Counted from the stretch's first letter, positions 24,775-33,870 are shown. The stretch is 52,088 nucleotides of DNA from DATACN01 sp038215095 (GCA_038215095.1 JBBQRG010000011.1:1-52088); one strand, 5' to 3'. Numbers and translations: made by a program. Notes: generated by a model not told the origin, from the sequence alone.

Positions 24775-27342
24775 ATGCTCGAGCGCTCCGCGCAGTTGAA
24801 CGCCCTGACAGATTCGTTCGCTCAGGTGCGCGACCGCTCCCACGGCCGGCTGGTGCTCGTCGGCGGTGAGGCAGGGGCCGGCAAGACCACACTCGTTCGG
24901 CGCTTCTGCGACGAGCAGGCCGGCGCCGCCAGGATCCTCTGGGGCGCCTGCGACGCGCTGTTCACGCCGCGCCCGCTGGGTCCGCTGTTCGACATCGCAG
25001 GCGCGACAGGCGGCGAGCTCCAGGAGCTTGTCGGGAGCGACGCCCGGCCCCACGAGGTGGTCGCGGCGCTGTTGCGCGAGCTCCAGGGCGGCAAGCCCAC
25101 GATCGTTGTCCTCGAGGACCTGCACTGGGCCGACGAGGCAACGCTCGACGTGTTCCGGCTGTTCGCCCGCCGGGTCGAGGCCGTCTCAGCGCTCGTCCTC
25201 GCCAGCTACCGGGACGACGAGCTTGGCCGCGACCAGTCGCTGCGAATCGTCCTGGGGGAGCTTCCGACCGGCGGTCAGGTCGAGCGGGTCAAGGTCGAGG
25301 CACTGTCGCGGGCGGCCACAGCACAGCTCGCCGAGCCGCACGGCGTGGACGCCGATCAGCTCTACCGCACGACCGGCGGCAACCCGTTCTTCGTCACGGA
25401 GGTGCTGACCGGCGGCGGTGAGCGGATTCCGCCGACGGTGCGGGACGCGGTACTCGCTCGCGCCGGGCGCCTCGGGCCTGAGGCCAGGGAGCTGTTGGAC
25501 GCGCTCGCGATCGAACCCCAGCTGCTCGACGACGGAGCCGCGAGCCTCGACGAGTGCCTGGGCTCGGGGATGCTCAGTGAGGCCACGGAAGGGCTGGCGT
25601 TTCGCCACGAGCTCGCCAGGCTCACCATCGAGGATGCGATCGCGCCAAACCGCCGCGTCGCCTTGCACCGCGCGGCCCTGTCCGTCCTCGAGGCGCGCCC
25701 CGCGGCGGCTCACGAGCCTGCCCGGCTCGCCCACCATGCCGAAGCGGCCGGGGACGCTCAGGCCGTGCTGCGCCATGCGCCCCAGGCGGCGAAGAGCGCG
25801 TCCTCGGCGGGCGCGCATCGCGAGGCGGCCGCCCAGTACGCGCGGGCGCTGCGATTCGCCGGCGGCCTGCCCCCGGCCAAGCGGGCCGGGCTGTTCTCGG
25901 GCCGCGCCTACGAGTGCTACCTGATCGACCAGCTGGACCAGGCGATCGACGCCCAGGGGAGCGCGCTCGCGTGCTGCCGGGAGGCCGGCGGCGTGCGCGA
26001 GGAGGGCGACTCGCTGCGCCGCCTCGCTCAGATGCTCGGATTTGCCGGCCGGACCGCTGAAGCCGCCAAGGCCGCGCGGAAAGCGGTCGCCCTGCTCGAG
26101 CCGCTCGGGCCCGGGCCTGAGCTAGCCATGGCCTACGGCAAGCTGGCGCAGCGTTACGCCAACTGGGAGGACGCCGAGAGCGCCATCGGCTGGGGAACAC
26201 GTGCGCTCGAGCTCGCGGACCGGCTGGGCGACACCGAGATCCTCGTCTATGCCCTCGTCAGCGTCGGCGCAGCCGAGTTCCGCGGGGATGCACCCAAGGG
26301 GCGAGAGAAGCTCGAACGGGCCCTGGAGCTCGCGCGGGCGGCGGGGCTCGAGGACCACGTCGGGCGCGCGTTCCTCAACCTCGTTTGGCTGTCGGCCCGC
26401 CAGCGCTCGTTCGCGCTCGCCGGGCGCTACCTGAACGCCGCGCTCGAGTACTCCGGCGAGCGCGGGCTCGACTACTGGAGGCTGTCTCTCCTCGCGGTGC
26501 AGGCCCGCCTGCAGCTCGACCAGGGCCGCTGGGCGGAGGCGGCCGAGTCCGCTGCGCTGGTCCTCCGAAACCCACGCACCGCGCCGGTCCCGAGGGTGCT
26601 CGCGGGCGTGGTCCAGAGCCTGGTTCGGGCGCGGCACGGCGACCCCGAGGTCTGGTCGCTGCTCGACGCGGCGCTCGCACAGGCGGAGCCCACGGGTGAG
26701 CTTCAGCAGCTCGCGCCCGTGGCGGCCGCCAGGGCCGAGACCGCGTGGCTGGAGGGCCGGCACGATGTGGCCGCCGTGGCCGCCGAGCCCGCGCTGGAGC
26801 TGGCACTCCGGTGTTCGGCGTCGTGGGAGATCGGAGCGCTCGCCTGCTGGCGCCGGCGAGCCGGGGTCGACGAGTCGACCCCGCCCGGCGCGGCCGAGCC
26901 GTACGCGCTCGAGCTGGCCGGCGACTTCACGGGCGCGGCCGAGCTGTGGGAGCAGATCGGCTGCCCCTACGAAGCGGCGCTCGCCCTCGCCGGAGCCGAC
27001 GACGACAACGCCCTGCGCCGGTCGCTCGACCAGCTCCAGCGGCTGGGCGCCCAGCCCGCGGCGACGATCGTGGGCCGCCGCCTGCGCGAGCGCGGGGCTC
27101 GTGGGCTGCCGCGCGGACCCCGCGCCGCCACCCGCCAGAACCCGGCCAACCTGACCGCGCGCGAGCTGGACGTGCTGGAGCTGGTAGCCGAAGGGCTTCG
27201 CAACGCCCAGATCGCCGAGCGGCTGTTCCTCTCCGAGAAGACCGTCGGCCACCACGTCTCGGCGATCCTGCGCAAGCTCGGCGCACACACGCGCGGCGAG
27301 GCGAGCGCGGAGGCGGTCCGCCTCGGGATAGTCCCAAGATAG
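24775..27342 (+). CDS. LuxR-family regulator with AAA ATPase domain (LAL type)
   Basis: 855 residues, the architecture of large ATP-binding LuxR regulators such as MalT. The N-terminal AAA domain has Walker A GEAGAGKTT (K37) and a Walker B-like VLEDLHWADE about 110-120. A long helical TPR-like middle (about 330-760) follows, with a C-terminal LuxR helix-turn-helix from about 785 (LTARELDVLELVAEGL, LSEKTVGHHVSAILRKLG). Ligand and targets are unknown; the small membrane peptide gene that follows on the same strand is a candidate target. Confidence 0.92.
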   Translation: MLERSAQLNALTDSFAQVRDRSHGRLVLVGGEAGAGKTTLVRRFCDEQAGAARILWGACDALFTPRPLGPLFDIAGATGGELQELVGSDARPHEVVAALLRELQGGKPTIVVLEDLHWADEATLDVFRLFARRVEAVSALVLASYRDDELGRDQSLRIVLGELPTGGQVERVKVEALSRAATAQLAEPHGVDADQLYRTTGGNPFFVTEVLTGGGERIPPTVRDAVLARAGRLGPEARELLDALAIEPQLLDDGAASLDECLGSGMLSEATEGLAFRHELARLTIEDAIAPNRRVALHRAALSVLEARPAAAHEPARLAHHAEAAGDAQAVLRHAPQAAKSASSAGAHREAAAQYARALRFAGGLPPAKRAGLFSGRAYECYLIDQLDQAIDAQGSALACCREAGGVREEGDSLRRLAQMLGFAGRTAEAAKAARKAVALLEPLGPGPELAMAYGKLAQRYANWEDAESAIGWGTRALELADRLGDTEILVYALVSVGAAEFRGDAPKGREKLERALELARAAGLEDHVGRAFLNLVWLSARQRSFALAGRYLNAALEYSGERGLDYWRLSLLAVQARLQLDQGRWAEAAESAALVLRNPRTAPVPRVLAGVVQSLVRARHGDPEVWSLLDAALAQAEPTGELQQLAPVAAARAETAWLEGRHDVAAVAAEPALELALRCSASWEIGALACWRRRAGVDESTPPGAAEPYALELAGDFTGAAELWEQIGCPYEAALALAGADDDNALRRSLDQLQRLGAQPAATIVGRRLRERGARGLPRGPRAATRQNPANLTARELDVLELVAEGLRNAQIAERLFLSEKTVGHHVSAILRKLGAHTRGEASAEAVRLGIVPR

Positions 27343-27446
27343 GCAGCCCTCCTTCGAAAGCTAGGGAGCCTTCCCGATGCGGGCGGGGCGTTGCGCGCAT
27401 ACGTTCGACTGAACGGAAATGTCGACCCCACCAAAGGAGCCAGACC

Positions 27447-27653
27447 ATGGAATACGCCCTGAACCTGCCAAGCGCCAAGCGGTCGCTCGTCGTTCCGCTC
27501 GCCGTCGCGGCCCTGCTCGGCGCCGGTGTAGCGACGACCACCTACGCGGTCGTCGACAGCGGCCAGGCGTCGCAACCGACCGTCGTGGTCACCCACCCGA
27601 CCGGCGGCGACGCGACGGCCCAGCCGCAGCTGATGGGGGGCCGCCGGCCCTAG
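27447..27653 (+). CDS. Small single-pass membrane or secreted peptide
   Basis: 68 residues: a short basic N-terminus, one hydrophobic segment (about 14-35) and a short Thr/Gln/Val/Gly-rich tail ending MGGRRP. No family recognised. AAAGGA at 27433-27438 is well placed for the ATG at 27447, supporting a real gene. It lies 104 bases after the LuxR-type gene; a small inverted repeat CGTTC-GACT-GAACG in that gap might be a binding site. Its TAG stop is part of the -10-like TAGGAT of the next gene. Confidence 0.6.
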   Translation: MEYALNLPSAKRSLVVPLAVAALLGAGVATTTYAVVDSGQASQPTVVVTHPTGGDATAQPQLMGGRRP

Positions 27654-27656
27654 GAT
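27651..27656 (+). promoter_or_regulatory. Putative -10 hexamer (TAGGAT) overlapping a stop codon
   Basis: TAGGAT begins with the TAG stop of the small peptide gene and lies 7 bases before the GTG at 27664. Confidence 0.35.
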
Positions 27657-27663
27657 CAGCCAC

Positions 27664-28417
27664 GTGGCGGAGCTGTTCACCTCGGAGGAGCGCGATGAGT
27701 CGACGGAGCGACTGGTCGCGGTCCTTCGGGGCGTCGCCGGTGTCGATTCGGTCGTCCGGCTCGGCTCGATCGCCGACGGCAAGGCCGACCGCCATTCCGA
27801 CGTCGACCTCGCAGTCGTCGTCGGTCCGGCCGCCGAGGTCGGGCCGGTAGCCGCCGAGTGCACGGAGACCGTGGCTGGCGGCGCTGCCGGTCTTCCATCA
27901 CTTCTCGCAGTCATTGGGCGGGATCGAGTTTCGCGGCTTCCTGCTGGAGACGTTCCTCGAGGTCGACGTGGGCTTCGCGCGAGCGCACGAAGTCGAGGCC
28001 GTGGCGGCGATACCTCCGTTCGACGCGGCGGCGAAGCTCGACTTCATCTGGCACGACGTGATCCACGCCGCCGTCGCGCTCGACCGCGGCCGGCCCTGGC
28101 GGGCGCTCTGGTACGTCGAACGGCTGCGCAACGGCGCGCTCGAGCTCGCGGCGGGTCGGCTCGGATTCGACCTGCGCCATTTCAAGGACGCCGATCGCCT
28201 GCCGCCCGAGACGCTGGCCGGGGCTGAAGCGGCGGTTGCCGCCGGCCCGTCACAGGAGCAGATCTGGCCGGCGCTCCGGGCGGCGACGGCGGCCCTGTTC
28301 GCCGAGGGGCGCCGGACCCATCCCGAGCTCTCGGACAAGCTCGAGCGCAAGCTGAGCCAGTTCCTCGACCTGATCGAGCACAACCCCATGCCAGTCGAGG
28401 ATCGGGAGCGGACGTAG
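27664..28417 (+). pseudogene. MNT-type nucleotidyltransferase, broken by a frameshift
   Basis: The 5' frame (from GTG 27664) encodes a nucleotidyltransferase N-terminus with the full GSx10DxD motif (GSIADGKADRHSDVD). It drifts into Arg-rich nonsense after about residue 68. From about 27866 the +2 frame continues the family pattern (WLAALPVFHHFSQSLGGIEF, then ETFLEVDVGF) to a stop at 28417 after a helical C-terminus. One inserted base (or two lost) near 27860-27870 explains both. Intact, the protein would be about 250 residues, of the streptomycin/kanamycin-nucleotidyltransferase-like fold. A sequencing error cannot be excluded. Confidence 0.75.
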
Positions 28418-28430
28418 ACTGGGTCGTTCG

Positions 28431-29684
28431 GTGACAGACCGGAGCGAGGTTGTCGTCGTGGGTGCGGGTCAGGCAGGACTCGCGGTCAGTCGCGAGCTCA
28501 CCCGGGCGGGGGTTGGTCACTTCGTGCTCGAGAGGAGACAGGTAGGGCAGACCTGGCGCCGGCGATGGGACAGTTTCTGTCTGGTCACACCGAACTGGAG
28601 TGTCCGGCTGCCTGGATACCCATACGACGAGGATGATCCCGATGGCTTCATGCTCCGCGATGAGGTCGTGGCCTATCTCGAGCGCTATGCAGCGGAGTCC
28701 GACACGCCGGTGCATGAAGGCGTCGAGGTCAGGTCGCTACGGCCGGGACCCGGCGGCGGTTTCCGTCTGGAGACCTCGGCCGGAGAGCTTGTCGCGCAGA
28801 AGGTGGTAGTGAGCAGCGGGGCGTATCAGCGCCCTCGCCGACCGGCTCAAGCGGCCACCCTCCCGCCTGAGCTCCTTCAGATCGACGTCCCGGACTACCG
28901 CAGCCCGGCCGGCCTTCCTACCGGACCGGTGCTTGTGGTCGGCGGCGGCCAGTCGGGCTGCCAGATCGCCGAGGAGCTCCTCGGGGCGGGCCGCGACGTC
29001 TTCCTGGCGTGCGGGCGGGCCGCCTGGGGGCCCCGGCGGATCGGCGATCACGACATTTTCTGGTGGGCCCTCCAAGTTGGCCTCCTCGACGCGCCCTTTA
29101 GCTCACTTCCGAACGCTGGCGCGCGGTTGACCGCCAACGCGTTGGCGACCGGCCGCCAAGGCGGCCACGACCTTCATTACAGGACGCTGCGGAAGATGGG
29201 AGTCACGCTGCTCGGCCACCTTCTCGGCGCCAGCGGCGGCCACGCCCGATTCACGCCAGACCTCGGGGCGAGCGTGGCTTGGGGCGATCAGCGAAATGCG
29301 GAGCTTATGGATCGGGTGCGAAAGGTGGTCGCTGAGCGCGGGCTGCCGCGGCCCGAGATCTCCGAACCGGAGCCGTTCAACGCAGATGCGCCCGAGGACA
29401 TACCGCTTAGGGGCTTCGGGGCGGTCGTCTTCGCAGCGGGGTTCCGGCCCGACTATGAGTCCTGGGTCCATTTCCCCGGAGCGTTCGACGAGTTCGGGTT
29501 CCCGATACACAACGAAGGCGCCAGCATCGCCGCTCCCGGGCTCTACTTCGTAGGGGTCCACTTCCTCCGTAAGGCCAAGTCAGCGCTCCTGCTCGGGGTG
29601 GGAGAAGACGCCGCCGTCGTCGTCCGCCACATCAAGCAAGACCGAAAGGAAGGTATCCACGATGGCGACTCACAGCGAGACTGA
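28431..29684 (+). CDS. FAD-dependent monooxygenase / oxidoreductase (CzcO-like)
   Basis: 417 residues with two dinucleotide folds. The FAD loop GAGQAG is near residues 11-16, and a second NADPH loop GGGQSG lies at about 172-177; WRRRWDSFCLVTPNW after the first fold is typical of flavin-containing monooxygenases, and VFAAGFRPDY lies near the C-terminus. Substrate is unknown. The gene is visibly less GC-biased at third codon positions than its neighbours (GATGATCCCGATGG and similar), suggesting recent transfer. It overlaps the next gene by 23 bases. TAGACT at 28415-28420 overlaps the previous stop. Confidence 0.85.
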   Translation: MTDRSEVVVVGAGQAGLAVSRELTRAGVGHFVLERRQVGQTWRRRWDSFCLVTPNWSVRLPGYPYDEDDPDGFMLRDEVVAYLERYAAESDTPVHEGVEVRSLRPGPGGGFRLETSAGELVAQKVVVSSGAYQRPRRPAQAATLPPELLQIDVPDYRSPAGLPTGPVLVVGGGQSGCQIAEELLGAGRDVFLACGRAAWGPRRIGDHDIFWWALQVGLLDAPFSSLPNAGARLTANALATGRQGGHDLHYRTLRKMGVTLLGHLLGASGGHARFTPDLGASVAWGDQRNAELMDRVRKVVAERGLPRPEISEPEPFNADAPEDIPLRGFGAVVFAAGFRPDYESWVHFPGAFDEFGFPIHNEGASIAAPGLYFVGVHFLRKAKSALLLGVGEDAAVVVRHIKQDRKEGIHDGDSQRD

Positions 29685-30012
29685 CGCGATCAGGCAGACC
29701 GTGCTCGACTACTTCGAGGGCTGGTTCGAGGGCGACGCGGCGCGCATGGAGCGGGCGCTGCACCCGGAGCTTGCCAAGCGCCAGTCAGGCGAAGAGCTCG
29801 GAATCACCACAAAGCAGCGGATGGTCGAGCTGACCGAGGCGGGGGCGGGCAGGGAGGACGCCCGCGACGGCCGCATCGACATCGAGGTCGAGGACGTCTA
29901 CAAGGACGGGGCCAGCGTCACGGTGCGCACCGCGACCTACCACGAGTACCTGCACCTGGTTCGCACCGCCGACGGCTGGCGCATCGCGAACGCGCTCTGG
30001 CAGCTCTCGTGA
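29662..30012 (+). CDS. Lumazine-binding / NTF2-like small protein
   Basis: 116 residues of the putative lumazine-binding group of NTF2-like folds: VLDYFEGWFEGDAARMERAL, HPELAKR, then VTVRTATYHEYLHLV and a closing WRIANALWQ. It overlaps the monooxygenase gene by 23 bases and has its own AAAGGA upstream, so the two are probably translated together. It could bind the flavin or substrate of that enzyme; this is inference. Seven bases separate its stop from the convergent LLM gene. Confidence 0.8.
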   Translation: MATHSETDAIRQTVLDYFEGWFEGDAARMERALHPELAKRQSGEELGITTKQRMVELTEAGAGREDARDGRIDIEVEDVYKDGASVTVRTATYHEYLHLVRTADGWRIANALWQLS

Positions 30013-30019
30013 CCGTGCC

Positions 30020-30958
30020 TCAGGGACGCACCAGCTGCGGGGCCACCTCGCTCGCGACCAGTTCGAGCTGACGCGGGTCGTCGCCCAGCGGCCACAGGTA
30101 GATGCGCTGGCAGCCGGCCTCCGCATAGCGCGAGAGGAGCTCGGCGCAGTGCCCCACGGGACCGACGCAGACCTGCGTGCGCAGGTCCTCGGGATCCCGG
30201 CCCAGGATCGGGGCCAAGACGTCGGCCAGCACGCGGTCGCCCTCGGCCCGATCCTTGGATACCCAGGTCCACATGGTCGCGAGCGCGTTGGGGAAGCCCT
30301 CGGCGACGCGGCCACGATCCTCGAGCGCCCCTGCCAATGCCGCGCGCGCGGTGCCAAAGCGCTCCGGCGTCGTGTTGTACGCGGAGGCGAGCCAGCCGTC
30401 GCCCGTCCGCGCGACGCGAGCGAGCCCCGCCGGGGAGCCCCAGCTCCCGATCCAGAGAGGGACACCCTCCTCCCGCGGCGGCGCCGGCTCGAGCTCGAGG
30501 CCCGCCGGCAGGCGGTAGTAGCGCGGCTGCTCGGGCATCGGTTCCCGCTTGAGCAGTGCTCGCAGTACGGCGAGCGCCTCGTCGAAGCGCTTCCAGCGCT
30601 CCTCGAAGGGGATGCCCAGTGCGTCGTAGTCGCGCTTGGAGGAGCCCGGGCCGACGGCCGCGAGCAGCCGGCCCTCGGAGAGGATGTCGATCCCGACCAG
30701 TGCCTTGGCCAGTGGAAGCGGGCCGCGGAGGACGGCGAGCGCCACCGTCGTGGCCAGGGTCATCTCCCCCGACCGCTCGATCATGCTTGCAAGCGCCGTC
30801 GGCCCGTCGAGCCAGGGCGTCTGGAACACGAAGTGGTCGTTGGCCGAGACAGCGGCGAATCCGCAGTCCCTGGCGGTGTCGACCGCGTCCGCCAGCCTCC
30901 CCAGGGAGAGCGGCTCCTCCCCGAACTGCATCAGCGGCAGATGCACGCCGAGATCCAC
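30020..30958 (-). CDS. LLM-class (luciferase-like) F420/flavin oxidoreductase
   Basis: 312 residues with the bacterial luciferase-like TIM barrel. DLGVHLPL at the N-terminus, ANDHFVF (about 39-45), VALAVLRGPLPLAKALVGID and the glycine-rich GRLLAAVGPGSSKRDYDALG match F420-dependent members. The cofactor is probably F420, as usual in Actinobacteria, but FMN is possible. Substrate unknown. GTG start; divergent from the methyltransferase gene. Confidence 0.87.
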   Translation of the reverse strand: MDLGVHLPLMQFGEEPLSLGRLADAVDTARDCGFAAVSANDHFVFQTPWLDGPTALASMIERSGEMTLATTVALAVLRGPLPLAKALVGIDILSEGRLLAAVGPGSSKRDYDALGIPFEERWKRFDEALAVLRALLKREPMPEQPRYYRLPAGLELEPAPPREEGVPLWIGSWGSPAGLARVARTGDGWLASAYNTTPERFGTARAALAGALEDRGRVAEGFPNALATMWTWVSKDRAEGDRVLADVLAPILGRDPEDLRTQVCVGPVGHCAELLSRYAEAGCQRIYLWPLGDDPRQLELVASEVAPQLVRP

Positions 30959-31028
30959 GGCCCAATGCTGTCAGTTCCCGCGGTTGCGCCCGGCGCGGCT
31001 GCGGCGGTACGGTCGGGGTGTCAACCAC

Positions 31029-31034
31029 GGAGGG
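31029..31034 (+). promoter_or_regulatory. Ribosome binding site fixing a TTG start
   Basis: GGAGGG stands 8 bases before TTG 31043 and decides the start of the methyltransferase; longer frames run back into the LLM gene. Confidence 0.65.
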
Positions 31035-31042
31035 AGCACGCC

Positions 31043-31867
31043 TTGCCGTCCACCACGCAGGATTCCGAGCTCAAGGCACGTCATCGGAAGATGTGGGCTT
31101 CCGGGGACTACCCGTCCATGGTCGAGACGTTCCTGCTGCCGCTGGGCCCACGACTCGTCGAGGCGTGCGGTATCGGCCCCGAGATGAGCGTGCTCGACGT
31201 CGCCGCCGGGACGGGCAACGCCTCGATACCCGCGGCGCAGGCTGGCGCGGACGTCACGGCGAGCGACCTCACGCCCGAGCTGCTCGAGGCGGGCCGTGAG
31301 CACGGCGAGGCCGAGGGGCTGGCGCTCAAATGGACCGAAGCCGACGCCGAGCACCTGCCGTTCGAGGATGAGTCGTTCGACGTCGTCATGTCTTCGATCG
31401 GCGCGATGTTCGCGCCCCACCACCAGGACGTCGCGGACGAGCTGGTTCGCGTGTGCCGCCCGGGCGGAACCATCGGGTTGCTGAGCTGGACGCCCGAGGG
31501 GATGATCGGCGCGCTGTTCCGGCTGATGGGGCCGTTCGCCCCACCGCCTCCGCCCGGCGCACAGCCTCCGCCGCTCTGGGGCAGCGAGGATCACCTGAGC
31601 GAGCTCTTCGGCGACCGCGTCGAGTTCTCCAAGCAGGAGCGGGAGATGCTGGAGATCACCGCCTTCCAGCATCCGCGCGACTACGGCGAGCACTTCAAGT
31701 CGCGCTACGGCCCGACGATCGCCGCCCAGGCGAACGCTCGCAACAACGACCGGGAGGCGGAGTTCGACGAGGCGCTCAACCAGTTCTGCGACGAGTGGAA
31801 CCTCGGCACGCCCGACAAGGCGCGCTTTGAGAAGGAGTACCTGCTCTCGGTGGGCACGCGAGCCTGA
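31043..31867 (+). CDS. SAM-dependent class I methyltransferase
   Basis: 274 residues. SAM-binding motif I VLDVAAGTGNASIPAA lies at about 50-65, followed by ASDLTPELLE (acidic end of strand 2), ADAEHLPFEDESFDVVMSS (motif II/III) and VCRPGGTIGLLSW. This is the UbiE/Methyltransf_11-25 group; substrate unknown. A proline-rich loop (FAPPPPPGAQPPPLWG) sits in the C-terminal half. The TTG start is chosen on its ribosome binding site. It is co-directional with the next gene across 47 bases. Confidence 0.87.
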   Translation: MPSTTQDSELKARHRKMWASGDYPSMVETFLLPLGPRLVEACGIGPEMSVLDVAAGTGNASIPAAQAGADVTASDLTPELLEAGREHGEAEGLALKWTEADAEHLPFEDESFDVVMSSIGAMFAPHHQDVADELVRVCRPGGTIGLLSWTPEGMIGALFRLMGPFAPPPPPGAQPPPLWGSEDHLSELFGDRVEFSKQEREMLEITAFQHPRDYGEHFKSRYGPTIAAQANARNNDREAEFDEALNQFCDEWNLGTPDKARFEKEYLLSVGTRA

Positions 31868-31901
31868 CCGGGACGCGGCGCGATCGTAGACCGAGCGGCG
31901 C

Positions 31902-31907
31902 GATACT
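31902..31907 (+). promoter_or_regulatory. Putative -10 hexamer (GATACT)
   Basis: GATACT lies 7 bases before the GTG at 31915, the leaderless geometry seen at many genes in the window. Confidence 0.4.
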
Positions 31908-31914
31908 TGCGCCC

Positions 31915-32877
31915 GTGGGCGCCCTCCTGAACCGACTCGGTGTTGAGTTGCCGATCGTCCAGGCGGGAATGGGCGGCGGCCTTGCGGGACACGAGCTGGC
32001 GGCGACGGTCTCGGCGGCCGGCGGCCTGGGGACGATCGGGTTTCTCGCTCCGGAGACGCTGCGGCGAGAGATCTCCTCGGCCCGCCGCCTGACCGACAGG
32101 CCGCTGGCCGCCAACCTGCTGCTGCCCTTCGCCCGGCGTCGCCACTTCGAGGCGGCCTCGGAGGCCGACGTGGTCGTCACCTTCTGGGGCAGCCCGAAGC
32201 GCCGGACCTCCAAGCCGTGGATTCACCAGTGCGGCTCCGTGGCGGAGGCCCTCGCCGCGCGCGAGGCCGGAGCCGACGCGGTGATCGCCCAGGGCCGCGA
32301 GGCGGGCGGTCACGTGCGCGGCACGGTGCCGGCCCTGGAGCTGCTCGACCGCGTTCGCGCGGCGCTGCCGCGCAACTACCCGGTGCTCGCGGCGGGGGGC
32401 GTCGCCGATCGCTCCGACGCCGGTGTCCGCCTCGATGCCGGCGCGGAGGCGGTCGCCTGCGGCACCCTCTTCCTGATGACCGACGAGAGCGGCGCCCATC
32501 CCGCTTACAAGGCGCGCCTCGTGGAAGCGCGGGACACCATCGTGACTGAGCTGTTCGGAGCCGGCTGGCCGGCGCCGCACCGCGTCGTGCCGAATGCCGC
32601 CACCGCTCGTTGGCTGCGACGTGACCCGCGCGCCCCCGGCTGGCTGCGCGCGCTCCACAGGGCCACCGCGCCGGCCCTTTCAAGGCTGTCGGTGCCGATG
32701 CAGCTCCGCCTGGCGGCAACGCAGAACCCGGGCCGGCCGATGTTCGGGCCTGCCGCGGCGACCGTCGGCAGGCCCGCGAACCTGATCGAGGCGGGACCCC
32801 TCTACGCGGGCGAGTCCGTGAGCCGCATCGACGTCATCCGCCCGGCCGGCGAGCTCGTTCGCGAGCTCGCCTCCTAG
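31915..32877 (+). CDS. Nitronate monooxygenase / enoyl-reductase-like FMN protein
   Basis: 320 residues of the 2-nitropropane dioxygenase/FabK family, an FMN TIM barrel. PIVQAGMGGGLAGHELAATV starts the fold; QGREAGGHVRG (about 122-132) with its His, and AAGGVADR plus GAEAVACGTLFL form the FMN phosphate site. It may oxidise nitronates or reduce enoyl substrates; sequence alone does not decide. The stop interlocks in CTAG with the broken aldo/keto reductase gene. Confidence 0.87.
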   Translation: MGALLNRLGVELPIVQAGMGGGLAGHELAATVSAAGGLGTIGFLAPETLRREISSARRLTDRPLAANLLLPFARRRHFEAASEADVVVTFWGSPKRRTSKPWIHQCGSVAEALAAREAGADAVIAQGREAGGHVRGTVPALELLDRVRAALPRNYPVLAAGGVADRSDAGVRLDAGAEAVACGTLFLMTDESGAHPAYKARLVEARDTIVTELFGAGWPAPHRVVPNAATARWLRRDPRAPGWLRALHRATAPALSRLSVPMQLRLAATQNPGRPMFGPAAATVGRPANLIEAGPLYAGESVSRIDVIRPAGELVRELAS

Positions 32878-33867
32878 CGCGCGCTGTCCAGCATCGCCAT
32901 CTGCGCCTCGGCGTAGCGGTCGCCTGCCGCTGCGCCCGCGGGGACCGCCGCTTCGATTCGGCTCAGGTCGTCCTCGGCCAGCTCCAGCTCGAGCGCCCGA
33001 AGCGCCTCGTCCAGGCGCTCGCGGCTGCGGGCACCGATCAGCGGCACGATCGTCTCTCCAGAGTCAGCACCCACGCGATCGCCAGCTGCGCCACCGTCGC
33101 GCCCTTCTCGCCGGCGACCGCCGAAGCGCCTCTACCAGCTCCAGGTTGCGATCCAGGTTCTCGCCCTGGAACCGCGGTGAGCGGGCGCGGATGTCGCCGG
33201 CGCCGACCTCGCGGTCCGGGCTCCAGTGGCCGCTCAGCAGGCCGCGGGAGAGGACGCCGTAGGCGGTGATGCTCACGCCCAGCTCCTGGCAGGTGGGCAG
33301 GATCTCATCCTCGATCCCGCGCGAGAGGAGCGAGTACTCGATCTGCAGGTCCGAGATGGGGTGGGTGGCGTGGGCCCGCCGGATGGTGTCGGCGCCCATC
33401 TCGGAAAGGCCCACATGGCGCACGTGGCCGGCTTCGATCAGCTCCGCGATGGCGCCGACGGTCTCCTCGATCGGCACGTTCTGGTCCAGGCGGGCGGGCC
33501 GGTAGACATCGATGTAGTCGGTGCCGAGCCGGCGCAGCGTGTAGGCGAGGAAGTTCTTGACGGCGGCGGGTCGGGCGTCGTAGCCGTTGAAGGCGCCCTC
33601 GTAGTCGCGCAGCGCGCCGAACTTCACGCTGATCAGGAAGTCCTCGCGGTTGCGGCCCTGGAGCGCCTCGTGCAGCAGGAGCTCGTTGTGGCCCATGCCG
33701 TAGAAGTCGCCGGTGTCGAGCAGGTTGATGCCCGCGTCGAGCGCGGCGTGGACGGTGGCGACGCTCTCCGGGCGGTCGGCGGGGCCGTAGACGTCGGACA
33801 TGCCCATGCAGCCGAGGCCGAGGGCGGAGACGGTGGGTCCGTTGCTTCCAAGCGCGCGTGTGTCCAT
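32874..33867 (-). pseudogene. Aldo/keto reductase, broken by two frameshifts
   Basis: The N-terminal 250 residues are a good aldo/keto reductase: GLGCMGMSDVYG, then DTGDFYGMGHNE with the catalytic Asp and Tyr, and YSLLSRGIED. The frame is lost near 33119-33123; a second frame then carries the expected GEKGATVAQLAIAWVL. Near 33063-33068 it shifts again to a third frame with GETIVPLIGARSRERLDEAL through to the stop. Both shifts fit the loss of one base. The lost part holds C-terminal NADP-binding residues, so the protein is presumably inactive unless these are sequencing errors. Confidence 0.85.
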
Positions 33868-33870
33868 GCC

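Noticed and set aside
27664..28417. Nucleotidyltransferase as the antitoxin of an MNT/HEPN toxin-antitoxin pair
   Set aside because: No HEPN-like partner is present, the second half belongs to the same protein in a shifted frame, and the gene is followed by an unrelated monooxygenase.
32874..33867. Programmed frameshifting in the aldo/keto reductase gene
   Set aside because: Two shifts in the same direction 55 bases apart, without slippery heptamers or a stimulatory structure that I can see, are better explained by mutation or sequencing error.
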